Shown: positions 26,821 to 36,557, numbered from the stretch's first letter. The stretch is DNA of 64,000 nucleotides from CALKZN01 sp050633585 (GCA_050633585.1 JBOEGT010000031.1:1-64000), one strand, 5' to 3'. The notes: a model not told the origin generated them from the letters alone. Numbers and translations: made by a program.

Positions 26821-27594
26821 TTATTTTTTAGGCGGCCACGGGAAAAATGCGCTGGTGGTTTTTTGATAGTCCCTGTAGTCATCGCCACGACTTTTAATGG
26901 CTTGTTTTTCAGTGAAAGGAATGCCAGTAATAAACCATAAAAATAAAAACATGCATAATGGAGATAGCCATAACCAGTACCCCTGAGACATGCCTATACC
27001 GAGCACCGGATATGCAAACCAGTGTAACCATTCAAAAAAATAATTAGGATGTCTGGAGTATTTCCATAAACCGAGCCTGCATGTTTTGCCTTGATTGTGA
27101 GGGTCACTGCGAAATAAGTGGAGTTGATGATCAGCTTGATGTTCTCCAATAAAGGCAATGACTGTGATCAATACTGCCAACACCATGCTCCAAAGTTGCG
27201 GAGTTTGGTGGTGTGTAACAACCCACATAGGGAGGCTAAATAAAACGATTAATCCAGCTTGAAAGGTAAAAAAAGGAAAGTGGAAGAAATTCGTTTTTTT
27301 GCCATACAATTGCCTGACGTAGGCATAACGGCCATCTTCTGGTTCTGATAGCATGCGTAAGAAAATATGCATACCAAGTCGTAAGAACCAGACACCTGAT
27401 AGCAACGCAATTAAAATACGTATTTGTGTATCGCCAGAACCTTTCATGGCAAAATAAATGCTAGCCGACATGACGCCAAATGCCCAGATAGCATCGACGA
27501 TGCCGGCATTTTTCTTTTTGGCTTGATAAATGAAGCCTGCCATCATCGCGAAAAATGCAACACCAGCTACATGAAATAATAAAGCTGTATTCAT
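26821..27594 (-). CDS. DUF1295 membrane protein (steroid 5-alpha-reductase-like)
   Basis: A 257-residue integral membrane protein with about seven helices. The C-terminal half carries GLWKYSRHPNYFFEWLHWFAYP, the conserved R-H-P-N-Y region of the DUF1295/3-oxo-5-alpha-steroid 4-dehydrogenase and isoprenylcysteine methyltransferase-like superfamily. In this cluster a lipid double-bond reductase role is plausible, by analogy only. It is the last gene of the leftward fatty-acid-modification cluster, 20 bp after the DUF2878 gene. Confidence 0.85.
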   Translation of the reverse strand: MNTALLFHVAGVAFFAMMAGFIYQAKKKNAGIVDAIWAFGVMSASIYFAMKGSGDTQIRILIALLSGVWFLRLGMHIFLRMLSEPEDGRYAYVRQLYGKKTNFFHFPFFTFQAGLIVLFSLPMWVVTHHQTPQLWSMVLAVLITVIAFIGEHQADHQLHLFRSDPHNQGKTCRLGLWKYSRHPNYFFEWLHWFAYPVLGIGMSQGYWLWLSPLCMFLFLWFITGIPFTEKQAIKSRGDDYRDYQKTTSAFFPWPPKK

Positions 27595-27614
27595 CTTGTT
27601 ATCTCACTGTGTTG

Positions 27615-28130
27615 TTATGTTGTTTTTTTTGTGATGTACAGAGTTTGTTGGTGTACAAAAAAATAGCATACAGCCGCCCACGATACGCTTAATAAAATAC
27701 TGATGAGTAATGACCCTTGAGGATAATGAATAGCCTCAAGTCGGTTACCAGCGAAGTAAGAAAGAGGAGCGCCGATGCTGCCGAATACAATGGCAAACCC
27801 TGTTTTTTTTTGTAACCAACTTAAGCTGTGGTTAAAGGTTAACGCTAGCGTCACCCACAACAATAAAATCCATATTGGCGCAATGTAACGTAAGTTCAGT
27901 TTATATTCTATTAAACCAAGCATTTGCCAAGCGCTATCTAAAATGAGGCCAAAAATAAGTGCATAAATAACAAATTTAATATCATTTTCATGCCGTCTTT
28001 GTGGTGAGAGTTGCCAGATTGCAAAAGCAAAAGCAAGGACGATGGTCGGCCAAAGCCGTTCGTTGGCGGCTCCAAGAACTGCGACCAGCCAAATGATTTG
28101 AAATGCAATGAAATTGATCAGTTTATCCAT
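27615..28130 (-). CDS. DUF2878 membrane protein
   Basis: A 171-residue protein with five to six hydrophobic helices and few polar residues, matching DUF2878 in size and in genomic company (CFA-type methyltransferase, DUF1295, DUF1365). GAPLSYFAGNRLEAI is the most distinctive hydrophilic stretch. No catalytic motif is visible. The gap to the upstream methyltransferase gene is 45 bp. Confidence 0.75.
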   Translation of the reverse strand: MDKLINFIAFQIIWLVAVLGAANERLWPTIVLAFAFAIWQLSPQRRHENDIKFVIYALIFGLILDSAWQMLGLIEYKLNLRYIAPIWILLLWVTLALTFNHSLSWLQKKTGFAIVFGSIGAPLSYFAGNRLEAIHYPQGSLLISILLSVSWAAVCYFFVHQQTLYITKKTT

Positions 28131-28175
28131 GCTCAGCTGTTCATAGTTTTCTCCATGAACCCTGTTTATTTATTC

Positions 28176-29456
28176 TTATCGCGCTTTGCGAAAGTGTACT
28201 TGCACATTGCTAATGGAACGTTCAGTAAATCCACCCTCGCAATAACAGAGATAAAACTCCCAGAGGCGGATAAAACGTTCATCAAAACCTTGTTTGCGTA
28301 CTTCATCAATATTGTTAAAAAAACGTTCACGCCAGTGTTTAAGTGTTGTCGCATAGCTAGGGCCTATGTCCAAAAGATTTTCTACGACTAAGGCCTGTTT
28401 TCCTGCCGTTTGGCTGATAACACTCACACAAGGTATAAAACTGCCCGGGAAAATATAGCGTTTGATGAAATCGACGTCTTTTAACGACTGTTCATAACGA
28501 TGGTCATTGACCGTAATTGCTTGAATTAATGCTTGGCCATTTGGTTTCAGTGCATTTGAAATAGTTTGAAAATAAGTACTTAAATAGTGGTGACCTACGG
28601 CTTCAATCATTTCTATTGAAACCACTTTGTCAAACTGTTCAGTGATATCGCGATAGTCTTGTAGTTTTACAAAGACTTGTTGTTGCAATCCTTCACACTC
28701 GACTAAACTCGTAGCTTCATCAAACTGTTCTTGAGAAATGGTGATGGTGGTCACTTTGCAACCTGTTTGTTTAGCCGCGTAACATGCGAAGCCTCCCCAG
28801 CCAGATCCAATTTCTAAAATATGATCATTGTCATTAATATTGAGTTGATCACAGATAGTTTGCAATTTACGGGTAGATGCTTGGTGTAAATTATCATTAT
28901 CTTGATAAATATAAGATGAGTACATCATACGATCATCTAAAAACAAGCGAAAGAATTCGTTGCCCAAGTCATAATGTGCCGAAATGTTTTTACGACTCCC
29001 TTCAATTGAGTTCTTGTTTTTGTTGTGCCAAATGCGCAAAAACCATGTTGCAATAGCCGCAACTCCGCTGTCCATGTCGTCCATTAAGTCAGAGTTTCTG
29101 GCCATGATACGAATGACGTTGGTTAAGTTATTTGTTGTCCATCTGCCTTGAATATAGGCTTCGGCTGCTGCATTACTGCCGCCCAGTGCGATATCTTGGT
29201 AGCACTGCATATCATTGAACGTGATTGATGCCGTTAGCGTGTCATGTCCAGGAGTGCCGAGTTTTTGGCAGCCTAGCGGATCATTGATAATAAGCTCAGC
29301 ATCTTGAAGTTGTTCGAGTTTTTTGAGTAGTTGGGATTGATAGAAATGCTGGCTTTTAAAGCCGATCAACTGTTTTAGGCTATTTGATTCAGCCAAAATT
29401 GATGTATCTGTGATGGTGTCTATTCTCTTTAGCGACACATTGTTTCTATTATCCAT
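28176..29456 (-). CDS. Cyclopropane-fatty-acyl-phospholipid synthase family methyltransferase
   Basis: SAM-dependent methyltransferase acting on unsaturated chains of membrane phospholipids. The 426-residue protein has an N-terminal lipid-binding domain and the SAM motif LEIGSGWGGFACYAA near residue 200, followed by the family regions ISQEQFDEA, IEMIEAVGHHY and FIKRYIFPGSFIPC. The same family includes UfaM and TmsB-type enzymes that add methyl branches rather than cyclopropanes, so the exact product cannot be assigned. The neighbours (DUF1365, FAD oxidoreductase, desaturase) make it part of a lipid-remodelling set. Confidence 0.92.
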   Translation of the reverse strand: MDNRNNVSLKRIDTITDTSILAESNSLKQLIGFKSQHFYQSQLLKKLEQLQDAELIINDPLGCQKLGTPGHDTLTASITFNDMQCYQDIALGGSNAAAEAYIQGRWTTNNLTNVIRIMARNSDLMDDMDSGVAAIATWFLRIWHNKNKNSIEGSRKNISAHYDLGNEFFRLFLDDRMMYSSYIYQDNDNLHQASTRKLQTICDQLNINDNDHILEIGSGWGGFACYAAKQTGCKVTTITISQEQFDEATSLVECEGLQQQVFVKLQDYRDITEQFDKVVSIEMIEAVGHHYLSTYFQTISNALKPNGQALIQAITVNDHRYEQSLKDVDFIKRYIFPGSFIPCVSVISQTAGKQALVVENLLDIGPSYATTLKHWRERFFNNIDEVRKQGFDERFIRLWEFYLCYCEGGFTERSISNVQVHFRKAR

Positions 29457-29480
29457 ATCAATCCCCTATTTTTGATTTTC

Positions 29481-30362
29481 TTACGAATTTGGGTGGCTAT
29501 AAAAAGGTACTTTTTTCAACCAAAGTTTGAAAGCGTTCCAGTAAATGCCCAGTAAAACCTTGCCACACAAAAATGGATATTTCAAAGGTAAGCGTGTTGC
29601 ATTTGCTCTATTGAGAGGTAAGGCGGCGAGATTCATGTTGGCGTAAAATTTTAATGGCGTCGTATTTTTTGTTTCTTCAGTCGTTAAATTTTCTGTGTTT
29701 TGATCAAATAGCTCCATATGAATAAGTATTGATTTTTTTGTCACTCGATAATGCCACTGATAAAACAAATCCATAGGCATGAAAGGAGACACATGGAACG
29801 CCTTATCGAAATGAAAACTATGTTTACTGATCGTATTTTCTTGATCAATGTTAGCGCTATTGGTGTTAGTTGGATGTGAATAGTTGTTGGTTTGAATCGC
29901 CAATGCTTGTTTGCTTTGAGAGCAGTCATGTACATAGCAATGACGTTCACCCCAAGGTGTATTATGGATGTCATCCAAGATAAAACTCAACTGGCCATGG
30001 GTGTCATAGCAAAAATAAAAGCTGACTGGGTTGTAGCAATAACCCCAATAGCGTAAGTTGGTAAGCAAAAAAATATTGCCTGAAAACACCTTGCCAGTGT
30101 CAGCCTTGATTTTATTTATCACGGCTGTTTTTAAATTAGCGTCACCGGGCAAGTAGTCTTTTCTGTAGAAAGAGACAATATTGAACCTCTCTAGAGACCA
30201 CCAGCGAGAATGCTTTACTAACGAACTGATGTCATCGAGGTTAATCAGAACTTGGAATACTTGATAGGCGAGCTTATGATGCTTGGGTGAAAAGCGTTCA
30301 TGAACGACATCACCCTCAAATAAACGATGAGAATTGTGAGTATATTCAGTCTGGCTATTCAT
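29481..30362 (-). CDS. DUF1365 family protein
   Basis: A 293-residue soluble-looking protein. DUF1365 features visible include LFEGDVVHERFSPKHHKLAYQVF at the start, TNLRYWGYCYNPVSFYFCYD in the middle, and a C-terminal helix. DUF1365 genes almost always sit between an FAD-dependent amine-oxidase-like gene and a CFA synthase gene, as here. No enzymatic role is established to my knowledge. The 24-bp spacing to the methyltransferase gene indicates co-transcription. Confidence 0.88.
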   Translation of the reverse strand: MNSQTEYTHNSHRLFEGDVVHERFSPKHHKLAYQVFQVLINLDDISSLVKHSRWWSLERFNIVSFYRKDYLPGDANLKTAVINKIKADTGKVFSGNIFLLTNLRYWGYCYNPVSFYFCYDTHGQLSFILDDIHNTPWGERHCYVHDCSQSKQALAIQTNNYSHPTNTNSANIDQENTISKHSFHFDKAFHVSPFMPMDLFYQWHYRVTKKSILIHMELFDQNTENLTTEETKNTTPLKFYANMNLAALPLNRANATRLPLKYPFLCGKVLLGIYWNAFKLWLKKVPFYSHPNS

Positions 30363-30431
30363 GAGTTTGTCTTTTACTGTCGTATACCTTTATGGTGAGC
30401 TGCATCTTAATTACCTTATCACACGCACAAG

Positions 30432-31685
30432 CTAGGAATACTTTTCCATGAGTAAATTTGCCGCATCATAGCCGCTTCTGGCACCGTCTTCATGGAAAGC
30501 CCATCCCCAATAGGCTCCGGCAAATGCGGTTCGATTTTCCCCATTAATGTCGGGTAGCTTCTTTCGGGCAGCGACGCTTTTATGTGTATAGCTGGGGTGG
30601 TGGTAATAGCGTTTTTTTAAGACTTTTTCAGGGTCGACTTGCCGATTTTCATTTAAACTCACAAAAACATTTGTATCAATATTGAGGCCTTGTAGTTCAT
30701 TCATCCAATAAGTTGCTGAACAGGCTTCTTTTGAATTAGTAGACACGCGGGTATTCCAACTCGCCCATGCTAATGCATTCTGTGGCATGATGCTTTCATC
30801 AGTATGGATAGTGATTTCATTCGCTTCAAAGCCAATCGCCCCAAGGATCTCACGTTCTTGTTTTGATGGTTTTTGGAGAAGCAGTTTTGCTTGATCAGCA
30901 TGGCAAGCCATGATCACGGCGTCAAAATATTCAGGTTCAGCACTCGCGGACTGAATAAGTACTCTATCTTCTTCACGAATCACATTTGTGACGCCACAAT
31001 TAAGTTTCCATGTGCAGTGTTTAAGGCGCTGTTTTAGTGTGTTGATGTATTCAAAAGAACCGTTATTTAGCACCTGCCATTCAGGCCTCTGCCATAGATT
31101 CATCATGCCATGAGCTTGCATATATTCCACTAAAAAACGAATAGGGTAGTGTTTGACAAGCGAAGGAGGGGTTGACCATAGTGCGCCAATCATGGGGAAA
31201 ATATGATCTTCTTGGAAGGTTTTAGAATAACGCTTTTGAGTGAAGTATTCAGCCGATGTCACCGACGGTTCAATGTGATTCAAGATTGAATTACCCGACT
31301 GATAAAAACGAATAATATCTAGGATCATTCGATAAAATGAGGGTCTGAGTAGATTGCGGCGTTGGCAAAATAAGGTATTTAGATTGGTTGCGTTATAGAC
31401 TAAACCAGAGATTGGGTTAGAAGCGCTAAAACTCATTTGAGTCGGTTTTGACTGGATGCCCAACTCGTCTAGCATGCTTGTAAAGTGAGGGTAATATTCT
31501 TTAGCAAAAACGATGAACCCACTATCAATATTGACTTGTTCATTGTTGATGTTTAAACGATGCGTGTCAGTATGCCCCCCAAAATAGTTAGCTTTCTCAA
31601 AAATAGTGGTTTGATGACCTTGTTTATCAAGGTGATATGCTGCACTGACTCCAGAAATCCCACTGCCTATGATGGCGATTTTCAT
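30432..31685 (-). CDS. FAD-dependent amine-oxidase-like oxidoreductase
   Basis: A 417-residue flavoprotein with the N-terminal FAD motif MKIAIIGSGISGVSAAYHL and a downstream GG doublet motif (ANYFGGHTDTH). The C-terminal FAD contact is NRTAFAGAYWGWAFHEDGARSG. Such proteins belong with phytoene-desaturase-like and amine-oxidase-like enzymes. In the CFA/DUF1365 setting they are thought to act on unsaturated fatty acyl chains, which is an inference for this one. Confidence 0.85.
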   Translation of the reverse strand: MKIAIIGSGISGVSAAYHLDKQGHQTTIFEKANYFGGHTDTHRLNINNEQVNIDSGFIVFAKEYYPHFTSMLDELGIQSKPTQMSFSASNPISGLVYNATNLNTLFCQRRNLLRPSFYRMILDIIRFYQSGNSILNHIEPSVTSAEYFTQKRYSKTFQEDHIFPMIGALWSTPPSLVKHYPIRFLVEYMQAHGMMNLWQRPEWQVLNNGSFEYINTLKQRLKHCTWKLNCGVTNVIREEDRVLIQSASAEPEYFDAVIMACHADQAKLLLQKPSKQEREILGAIGFEANEITIHTDESIMPQNALAWASWNTRVSTNSKEACSATYWMNELQGLNIDTNVFVSLNENRQVDPEKVLKKRYYHHPSYTHKSVAARKKLPDINGENRTAFAGAYWGWAFHEDGARSGYDAANLLMEKYS

Positions 31686-31736
31686 GATGCTTTTCTCAGT
31701 ATGTGGTTTAGGTGATTTATTGGGATAATGAAAGGG

Positions 31737-32660
31737 TTATTTTGACAGCAGAGCGCGTTCAATCTGTGTTCGACTTGGCCCTTTATTGACATCCCAAATA
31801 ATGCCTAACTTTTCAAGCACCCACAGGCCATAATAGCTGAAGTCTATTTCCCACCAGCGTAAGCCTTGCCTTGCCGATCCTGGAAACTTGTGGTGATTAT
31901 TATGCCAGCCCTCTCCGAAGGTAATCAGGGCTAAAATAAAGCTATTGCGACTATCGTCTCGTGTTTTGAAACGTTTCTTGCCAATGACATGTGCGAGTGA
32001 ATTAATCACAAAGGTGCCGTGAAACACCATAATGGTAGAGATGACGTATGCCCAAATGAACATTTGCCATCCGTTGGTTCCCAAGCTCGGAAAAAAATAA
32101 TTGAGTGTTGCGCCAAGAATGAATGTGGAAATTGCAAAGATTACGGGAACAACAATATCAAAGCGATCTAACCACTTAAGTTCAGGAAATTGTGCAAAAT
32201 CTTGAATGCGATCAAAGTTCGTTTTGAAATTTTTCTTGCTCAAGAACCAGCCTAAATGGCTCCAAATAAAACCTCTTTGCTTGGGTGAGTGAATATCATT
32301 TTCTTTGTCCGAATGAACATGATGGTGGCGATGATTAGAAGCCCACCATAAAGGCCCTCGTTGTGTGGCCGATGCGCCAATCACGGCAAAAATAAATTGA
32401 GCTTGTCGGCTCGTTTTGAATGTTTTATGTGAAAAATATCGATGATAAAAGGCAGTGATTCCGAACATTCTGATGATATAAAAAAGTACGGTAAATATAA
32501 TGGCTATAGGGCTCCAACTCACCCAAAAAACGCACAAGATAGCACTGTGTAAAGCAATGAATGGAATAATTCTTGCCCAATCTATGCAGTCCTCTTCTGA
32601 CGCTTCTACGGCGTTTGAGTCGAACCAATTAACCAAGCTCTTTGATATTTTAGTTAGCAT
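31737..32660 (-). CDS. Acyl-CoA/acyl-lipid delta-9-type desaturase
   Basis: Membrane diiron fatty acid desaturase of 307 residues. The three histidine boxes are visible: HRYFSH (73-78), HRHHH (110-114) and HNNHH near residue 255, separated by hydrophobic helix pairs. It is the first gene of the leftward lipid cluster, 51 bp before the FAD oxidoreductase, and would create the double bond that the downstream methyltransferase uses. It is divergent from the NTF2-like lipoprotein gene across a 193-bp gap. Confidence 0.92.
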   Translation of the reverse strand: MLTKISKSLVNWFDSNAVEASEEDCIDWARIIPFIALHSAILCVFWVSWSPIAIIFTVLFYIIRMFGITAFYHRYFSHKTFKTSRQAQFIFAVIGASATQRGPLWWASNHRHHHVHSDKENDIHSPKQRGFIWSHLGWFLSKKNFKTNFDRIQDFAQFPELKWLDRFDIVVPVIFAISTFILGATLNYFFPSLGTNGWQMFIWAYVISTIMVFHGTFVINSLAHVIGKKRFKTRDDSRNSFILALITFGEGWHNNHHKFPGSARQGLRWWEIDFSYYGLWVLEKLGIIWDVNKGPSRTQIERALLSK

Positions 32661-32853
32661 AAGTTGTACAAAATTTTATATTTGTGAAGATTTAACGACG
32701 AAGAACATGATTTTAGTGTGAAATCTGGAGTGGCTCCTGTCTTTTGTAAATACTGGTTGGCTCAAGCAAACAGCATATATGGGCGTTATCGTTTTATAAT
32801 TTTTATTGACGGGCGGTTATTGACTAACCTTTCACGTATGAAACATTATAGTC

Positions 32854-33441
32854 ATGGTTATGAAAAAAACCTATCTAACATTTAACTTTTTACTACTTGC
32901 GCTGGGCATGCTATTGCTCGTTGGATGTATGACAACTAATAAAGACCCCTTTTACGTTAATCAATACCAAGATTCATTGCAAAAAGAAGCCATTAATCTT
33001 GAAGAGAATGGTATTACCAACGACTGGGTTGGTCAGCGTTTCGATTATGTGATGAATCACTTTAAAGCACCAGATGTTGTCGAAAGAGTTAACACCGCCT
33101 TTGCGCCAGCTGTTTATTTTAATGATACATGGCATACCCATGAATCACCGACAAGCTTAGGCGAATATCTTAAGCGTACGGGTGAGCGAGTTCATGAGAT
33201 AGAAGTATTGATTGATGATGCGGTGGTGAGTAAAGAAAATGCCTATATTCGATGGAATATGACATTCACTGTCTCAAAAGGCGATGAGCCAATAAAGTCT
33301 GTTGGCATGACTCATTTGCGTTTTAATCAAGACATGCAAATTATTACTTATCAAGACTATTGGGATGGCGTTGAGGGTTTTTATCGAACGTTGCCTGTTA
33401 TTGGCAGTGTTCTGGGAATGATTCGTAAAAAGTTAGGATAG
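32854..33441 (+). CDS. NTF2-like (SnoaL-fold) lipoprotein
   Basis: A 195-residue predicted lipoprotein: MVMKKTYLTF start, hydrophobic core, lipobox LVGC, then an NTF2-like alpha+beta barrel (DYVMNHFKAPD...FNDTWHTHES...RWNMTFTV...YQDYWDG). NTF2-like proteins accompany CFA/DUF1365/DUF1295 clusters in several gammaproteobacteria, which fits its divergent placement. The start may be ATG 32854 or 32860; no strong ribosome binding site is seen. Substrate unknown. Confidence 0.8.
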   Translation: MVMKKTYLTFNFLLLALGMLLLVGCMTTNKDPFYVNQYQDSLQKEAINLEENGITNDWVGQRFDYVMNHFKAPDVVERVNTAFAPAVYFNDTWHTHESPTSLGEYLKRTGERVHEIEVLIDDAVVSKENAYIRWNMTFTVSKGDEPIKSVGMTHLRFNQDMQIITYQDYWDGVEGFYRTLPVIGSVLGMIRKKLG

Positions 33442-33498
33442 TGTTTATCTCTCTGAATTCCTGCAATTTAGAGGGAGGGCTAGAGGTAAGGTTTGCAC

Positions 33499-33978
33499 TC
33501 AAAGCGCGTCAAAGAAATTTCGGATATTGGCAATATTGGCACCGAAATCTGCTCGACCTGTTCTAGAGCTTGATCGCGCATTGATCGTGAGTAGGTCATT
33601 ATCTTCTTGTAACTCAATGTGTAGATCATCCACAAATTTAAAGGTTTTTGTTGTGATGGTGAAATGCAATGAATTATCTGGCGACTTTTCGGAGTTGAAT
33701 TTATACCCAAGCTGTTCAGCGCTAGCAATCACTTTGTCTTTATAGTGATTGATGTCTTTCTCCGGTGATAGAGGGTAGTTGCGCGGCTTTAGTTCTGGAT
33801 AGGGAGATTCTGGAGAAGTATAAGCAATATTCGTCGTAAAGAATGACTTTAACCGCGCGATAGTGCCAGGGGTATTTGAGATAGATGTGCCATTTTTTAT
33901 GACCGTTCCAACACCAATAACGACATAAGTAGCCACTATCACAAATACACACAATACTAATAAAGAAAGAATTTTCAT
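33499..33978 (-). CDS. DUF1499 family membrane-anchored protein
   Basis: A 159-residue protein with an N-terminal anchor or signal helix (about 3-25) and a C-terminal DUF1499 domain ending INARSSSRTGRADFGANIANI, the family hallmark. It is convergent with the NTF2-like lipoprotein. Function of the family is unknown; it often appears near envelope or lipid genes. Confidence 0.8.
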   Translation of the reverse strand: MKILSLLVLCVFVIVATYVVIGVGTVIKNGTSISNTPGTIARLKSFFTTNIAYTSPESPYPELKPRNYPLSPEKDINHYKDKVIASAEQLGYKFNSEKSPDNSLHFTITTKTFKFVDDLHIELQEDNDLLTINARSSSRTGRADFGANIANIRNFFDAL

Positions 33979-33998
33979 TAATTTCGGTTGATCATTTC

Positions 33999-34036
33999 TA
34001 CAACACGTTCTGTGTTGATCCGTTCAAAGTGTTGTA
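33999..34036. repeat. Alternative inverted repeats upstream of the mltD-like gene
   Basis: TACAACAC at 33999-34006 can pair with GTGTTG at 34012-34017 or with GTGTTGTA at 34029-34036; the two right arms sit in imperfect direct repeats beginning GTTC. It may be an operator or a small RNA structure in the gap between divergent genes. Confidence 0.3.
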
Positions 34037-34205
34037 TTTATAACATATTCATATTGAGTACAAAAAATTAATCCGTTTTAGCGGCATTCTTTCGATAACT
34101 TGTTAGACTTTTCAGTAGACTAAAGAGAATACGCGGTATTGATAGGCTGTTTGTTCAATACGTTTCACTTTCATTGTTAAGACTAATCAGATAATTATAT
34201 AAATT

Positions 34206-36557
34206 GTGTTTTCCAATATTCGGACATTCTTAGATTCTCTCTTGAAGAAAAAAAATAACGCTTTTCTTGTTTCGTCTCAGTATTTAAAGAAAGGTTTGTT
34301 CATCGGTTTAACGACGCTTCTCATGTTTGCTCATCAAGCCGATTTAAGTGCTAAAGTTGTTGCGAGAGCCCCTGATATACCAGAATATGATCTGCAATGT
34401 GATGAGGTGTTTTCTTGCCCACAAGTGATTGATAGGCGTGTCGATTTTTGGATTAATGTTTTTCATCAGTGGAAGAAAGAAAACCGAGTATTGCATGACT
34501 CACGGCAACCTGAGCGTGTCTACATGGTACTTGATACCAAAGATCAATGTCGGCGCAAAAATCCTAAGGGTGAAGTCCGTAAAGGCCTAGAGGAAGTTAG
34601 AAAGAACCTAGATGGCCTTGCAAAATTAATGGCACAAGGCGCCGATGAAAAACGTTTGCAAAAACACCCTTATTACAAACTATTTCCAAGCGCGAGCGTT
34701 GATTATGTGACTGAAGCAAAAAGTTCAATTCGCTGTCAAAGTGGTAATCGTGAAATGTTTGAACAGGCGCTACAGAACTTTCAAGAATATCGCCCTTATA
34801 TTGTGAATGCGCTCATTGCTCAAAAATTGCCTTTAGATATACAGTATTTACCTTTTGTTGAATCGTCTTATAACCCAAAAGCCTATTCTTTTGCAGGCGC
34901 TGCTGGCATGTGGCAGATCATGCCTCGCACGGCAAGATCATTAGGTTTGCAAGTGGGTTCATCAATTGATGAGCGGTTTGAACCGGAATTTGCGACCTTA
35001 GCGGCAGCGAAATATTTTCGTGAAAGCATTGATAGGCTCAGTAAAACGGCTAAGGAAGGGCAACATTCTACGTTGCCCAAAGACATTAATCCCTTTGTGA
35101 TTACTTCGTATAACTACGGGGTTCGGGGTATGCAACGTGCCATCATTCAAGTGGGGACAGATTACGAGCGTTTATTGCGTGAATATAAGTCAGCTTCTTT
35201 TCAAATTGCGGTGAGAAATTTCTATGCAAGCTTCCTTGCTGCGCGACATGTAGCTCAAAACCAAGCGACGTTTTTCCCTAATTTGTCATATCAAAAACAA
35301 ACGGTTGCGGTAAACCGAATTGCTATGCCAAAACCCTTGTTGGCAAAACAATTGCTATCCGTGTTAAAGGTACCCAAAAAAGAATTACAAACACTCAATC
35401 CTGGAATTACGAATAGAGTCTGGAAAAACCAGCGTGCTATACCCACGGGGTTCATTTTGAAAGTGCCTTTTCGGTCAACTGGATGGGATAAAGAAAGTAA
35501 CAAACTGAAACAACTCAAAGGTGTGTCTACGGGCAAAGGCGACAGTGGTCGAAAGCACAAAGTGCGAAAAGGTCAAACCGCTTGTGGCATTGCAAGGCGC
35601 TATAAAGTCCGCTGTAAAGATTTAATTACATTGAATAAATTAAATCGTAAGGCTGTCGTAAAAATTGGGCAACGTCTTAAAATACCTGGGGGCGTTCAGA
35701 AATATCGTTTAACTAGTATCGTGAAGTCTAGCCAAGAATTGCGACAGAAACTCGCTGTGCAACAAACACAATTTGCTGAACAATCAAAGGAAACTGTAGG
35801 CTCTGAAGTCAATAATGCGACAGTGGATACAGCTCAGGCATTGAGCTTGGAAAAAACACCCGCTATTAGTACGCCTCAACCTAGCGATACGCCCAATGAG
35901 GTCATACAAAGCACGCCAGCAGTCAGTAATACGTCTCAAACAAATACCCGTTCAACGGGCACAACGGGCACCAATGAAACGCAAAAAGCATTACACATTG
36001 CAACCGCTAAACCACGGCCAAATATAGAAGCATCAACCGCTGCGTCACCCAAGGCGGAAGGAAGCGCTTCGATAAGATCTTCTTCGGGTACGGACAAAGA
36101 CGATTCCTTGGCTGAGCTCAATCAATTGGTTAATTTAAATACCGCGATTGTTGAACGAGGAGGTCGACGTTGGGTCAATGTATTGCCGTCTGAGTCTTTG
36201 GGACTTTATGCTGATTGGTTAGGGGTGGGAACGACCCGTCAGTTACGGCGTTTAAATAAGTTAGGCGGTAAAGCGGTGATTGATGTGTTCCAGCGAGTAT
36301 ATTTACCACCAATGACAAACCAACAGCGCCGAGATTTTAAGTTGAGCCGTAATGAATATCATTTGAATATACAACTGCAATACTTTGAACGCTTTGAAAT
36401 TATTTCAGTCAAGAAGCGTAGTGTTAAGAAAAATGAAACCATGTGGTCTATTGCAAAAAATAACCGAATTCCTATGTGGTTAATGATGCAATACAACAAA
36501 GAGGTAAAGCGTGGTAAGCCAGTGCGCATTCCTATTGTTAAGTTGAAAAAAACATAA
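34206..36557 (+). CDS. mltD: MltD-like membrane-bound lytic transglycosylase with LysM domains
   Basis: Cell-wall enzyme cleaving glycan strands to 1,6-anhydro ends. The 783-residue protein has an uncleaved or cleavable leader (helix about 28-45) and an SLT domain with catalytic Glu219 in LPFVESSYNP, followed by GAAGMWQIMPRTA and the later SYNYG motif. A canonical LysM lies near 450-497 and contains two cysteines (QTACGIARRYKVRC), suggesting a disulfide. A Ser/Thr-rich linker follows (about 510-630), then a LysM-like segment near 665-700 and a C-terminal LysM near 740-783. The start is GTG at 34206 with no clear ribosome binding site, so it is uncertain. No lipobox is present, unlike E. coli MltD. 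Confidence 0.88.
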   Translation: MFSNIRTFLDSLLKKKNNAFLVSSQYLKKGLFIGLTTLLMFAHQADLSAKVVARAPDIPEYDLQCDEVFSCPQVIDRRVDFWINVFHQWKKENRVLHDSRQPERVYMVLDTKDQCRRKNPKGEVRKGLEEVRKNLDGLAKLMAQGADEKRLQKHPYYKLFPSASVDYVTEAKSSIRCQSGNREMFEQALQNFQEYRPYIVNALIAQKLPLDIQYLPFVESSYNPKAYSFAGAAGMWQIMPRTARSLGLQVGSSIDERFEPEFATLAAAKYFRESIDRLSKTAKEGQHSTLPKDINPFVITSYNYGVRGMQRAIIQVGTDYERLLREYKSASFQIAVRNFYASFLAARHVAQNQATFFPNLSYQKQTVAVNRIAMPKPLLAKQLLSVLKVPKKELQTLNPGITNRVWKNQRAIPTGFILKVPFRSTGWDKESNKLKQLKGVSTGKGDSGRKHKVRKGQTACGIARRYKVRCKDLITLNKLNRKAVVKIGQRLKIPGGVQKYRLTSIVKSSQELRQKLAVQQTQFAEQSKETVGSEVNNATVDTAQALSLEKTPAISTPQPSDTPNEVIQSTPAVSNTSQTNTRSTGTTGTNETQKALHIATAKPRPNIEASTAASPKAEGSASIRSSSGTDKDDSLAELNQLVNLNTAIVERGGRRWVNVLPSESLGLYADWLGVGTTRQLRRLNKLGGKAVIDVFQRVYLPPMTNQQRRDFKLSRNEYHLNIQLQYFERFEIISVKKRSVKKNETMWSIAKNNRIPMWLMMQYNKEVKRGKPVRIPIVKLKKT

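Noticed and set aside
32795..32849. Promoters for the NTF2-like lipoprotein (TATAAT at 32795 or TTGACT/CATTAT at 32820-32849)
   Set aside because: The first lacks a -35 element; the second would start transcription at or after the ATG, so neither is convincing.
34026..34046. Possible third Zur box (TATTTATAACATATTC) before the mltD-like gene
   Set aside because: Only the right half-site resembles the two good boxes; the left half does not match, and the downstream genes have no zinc link.
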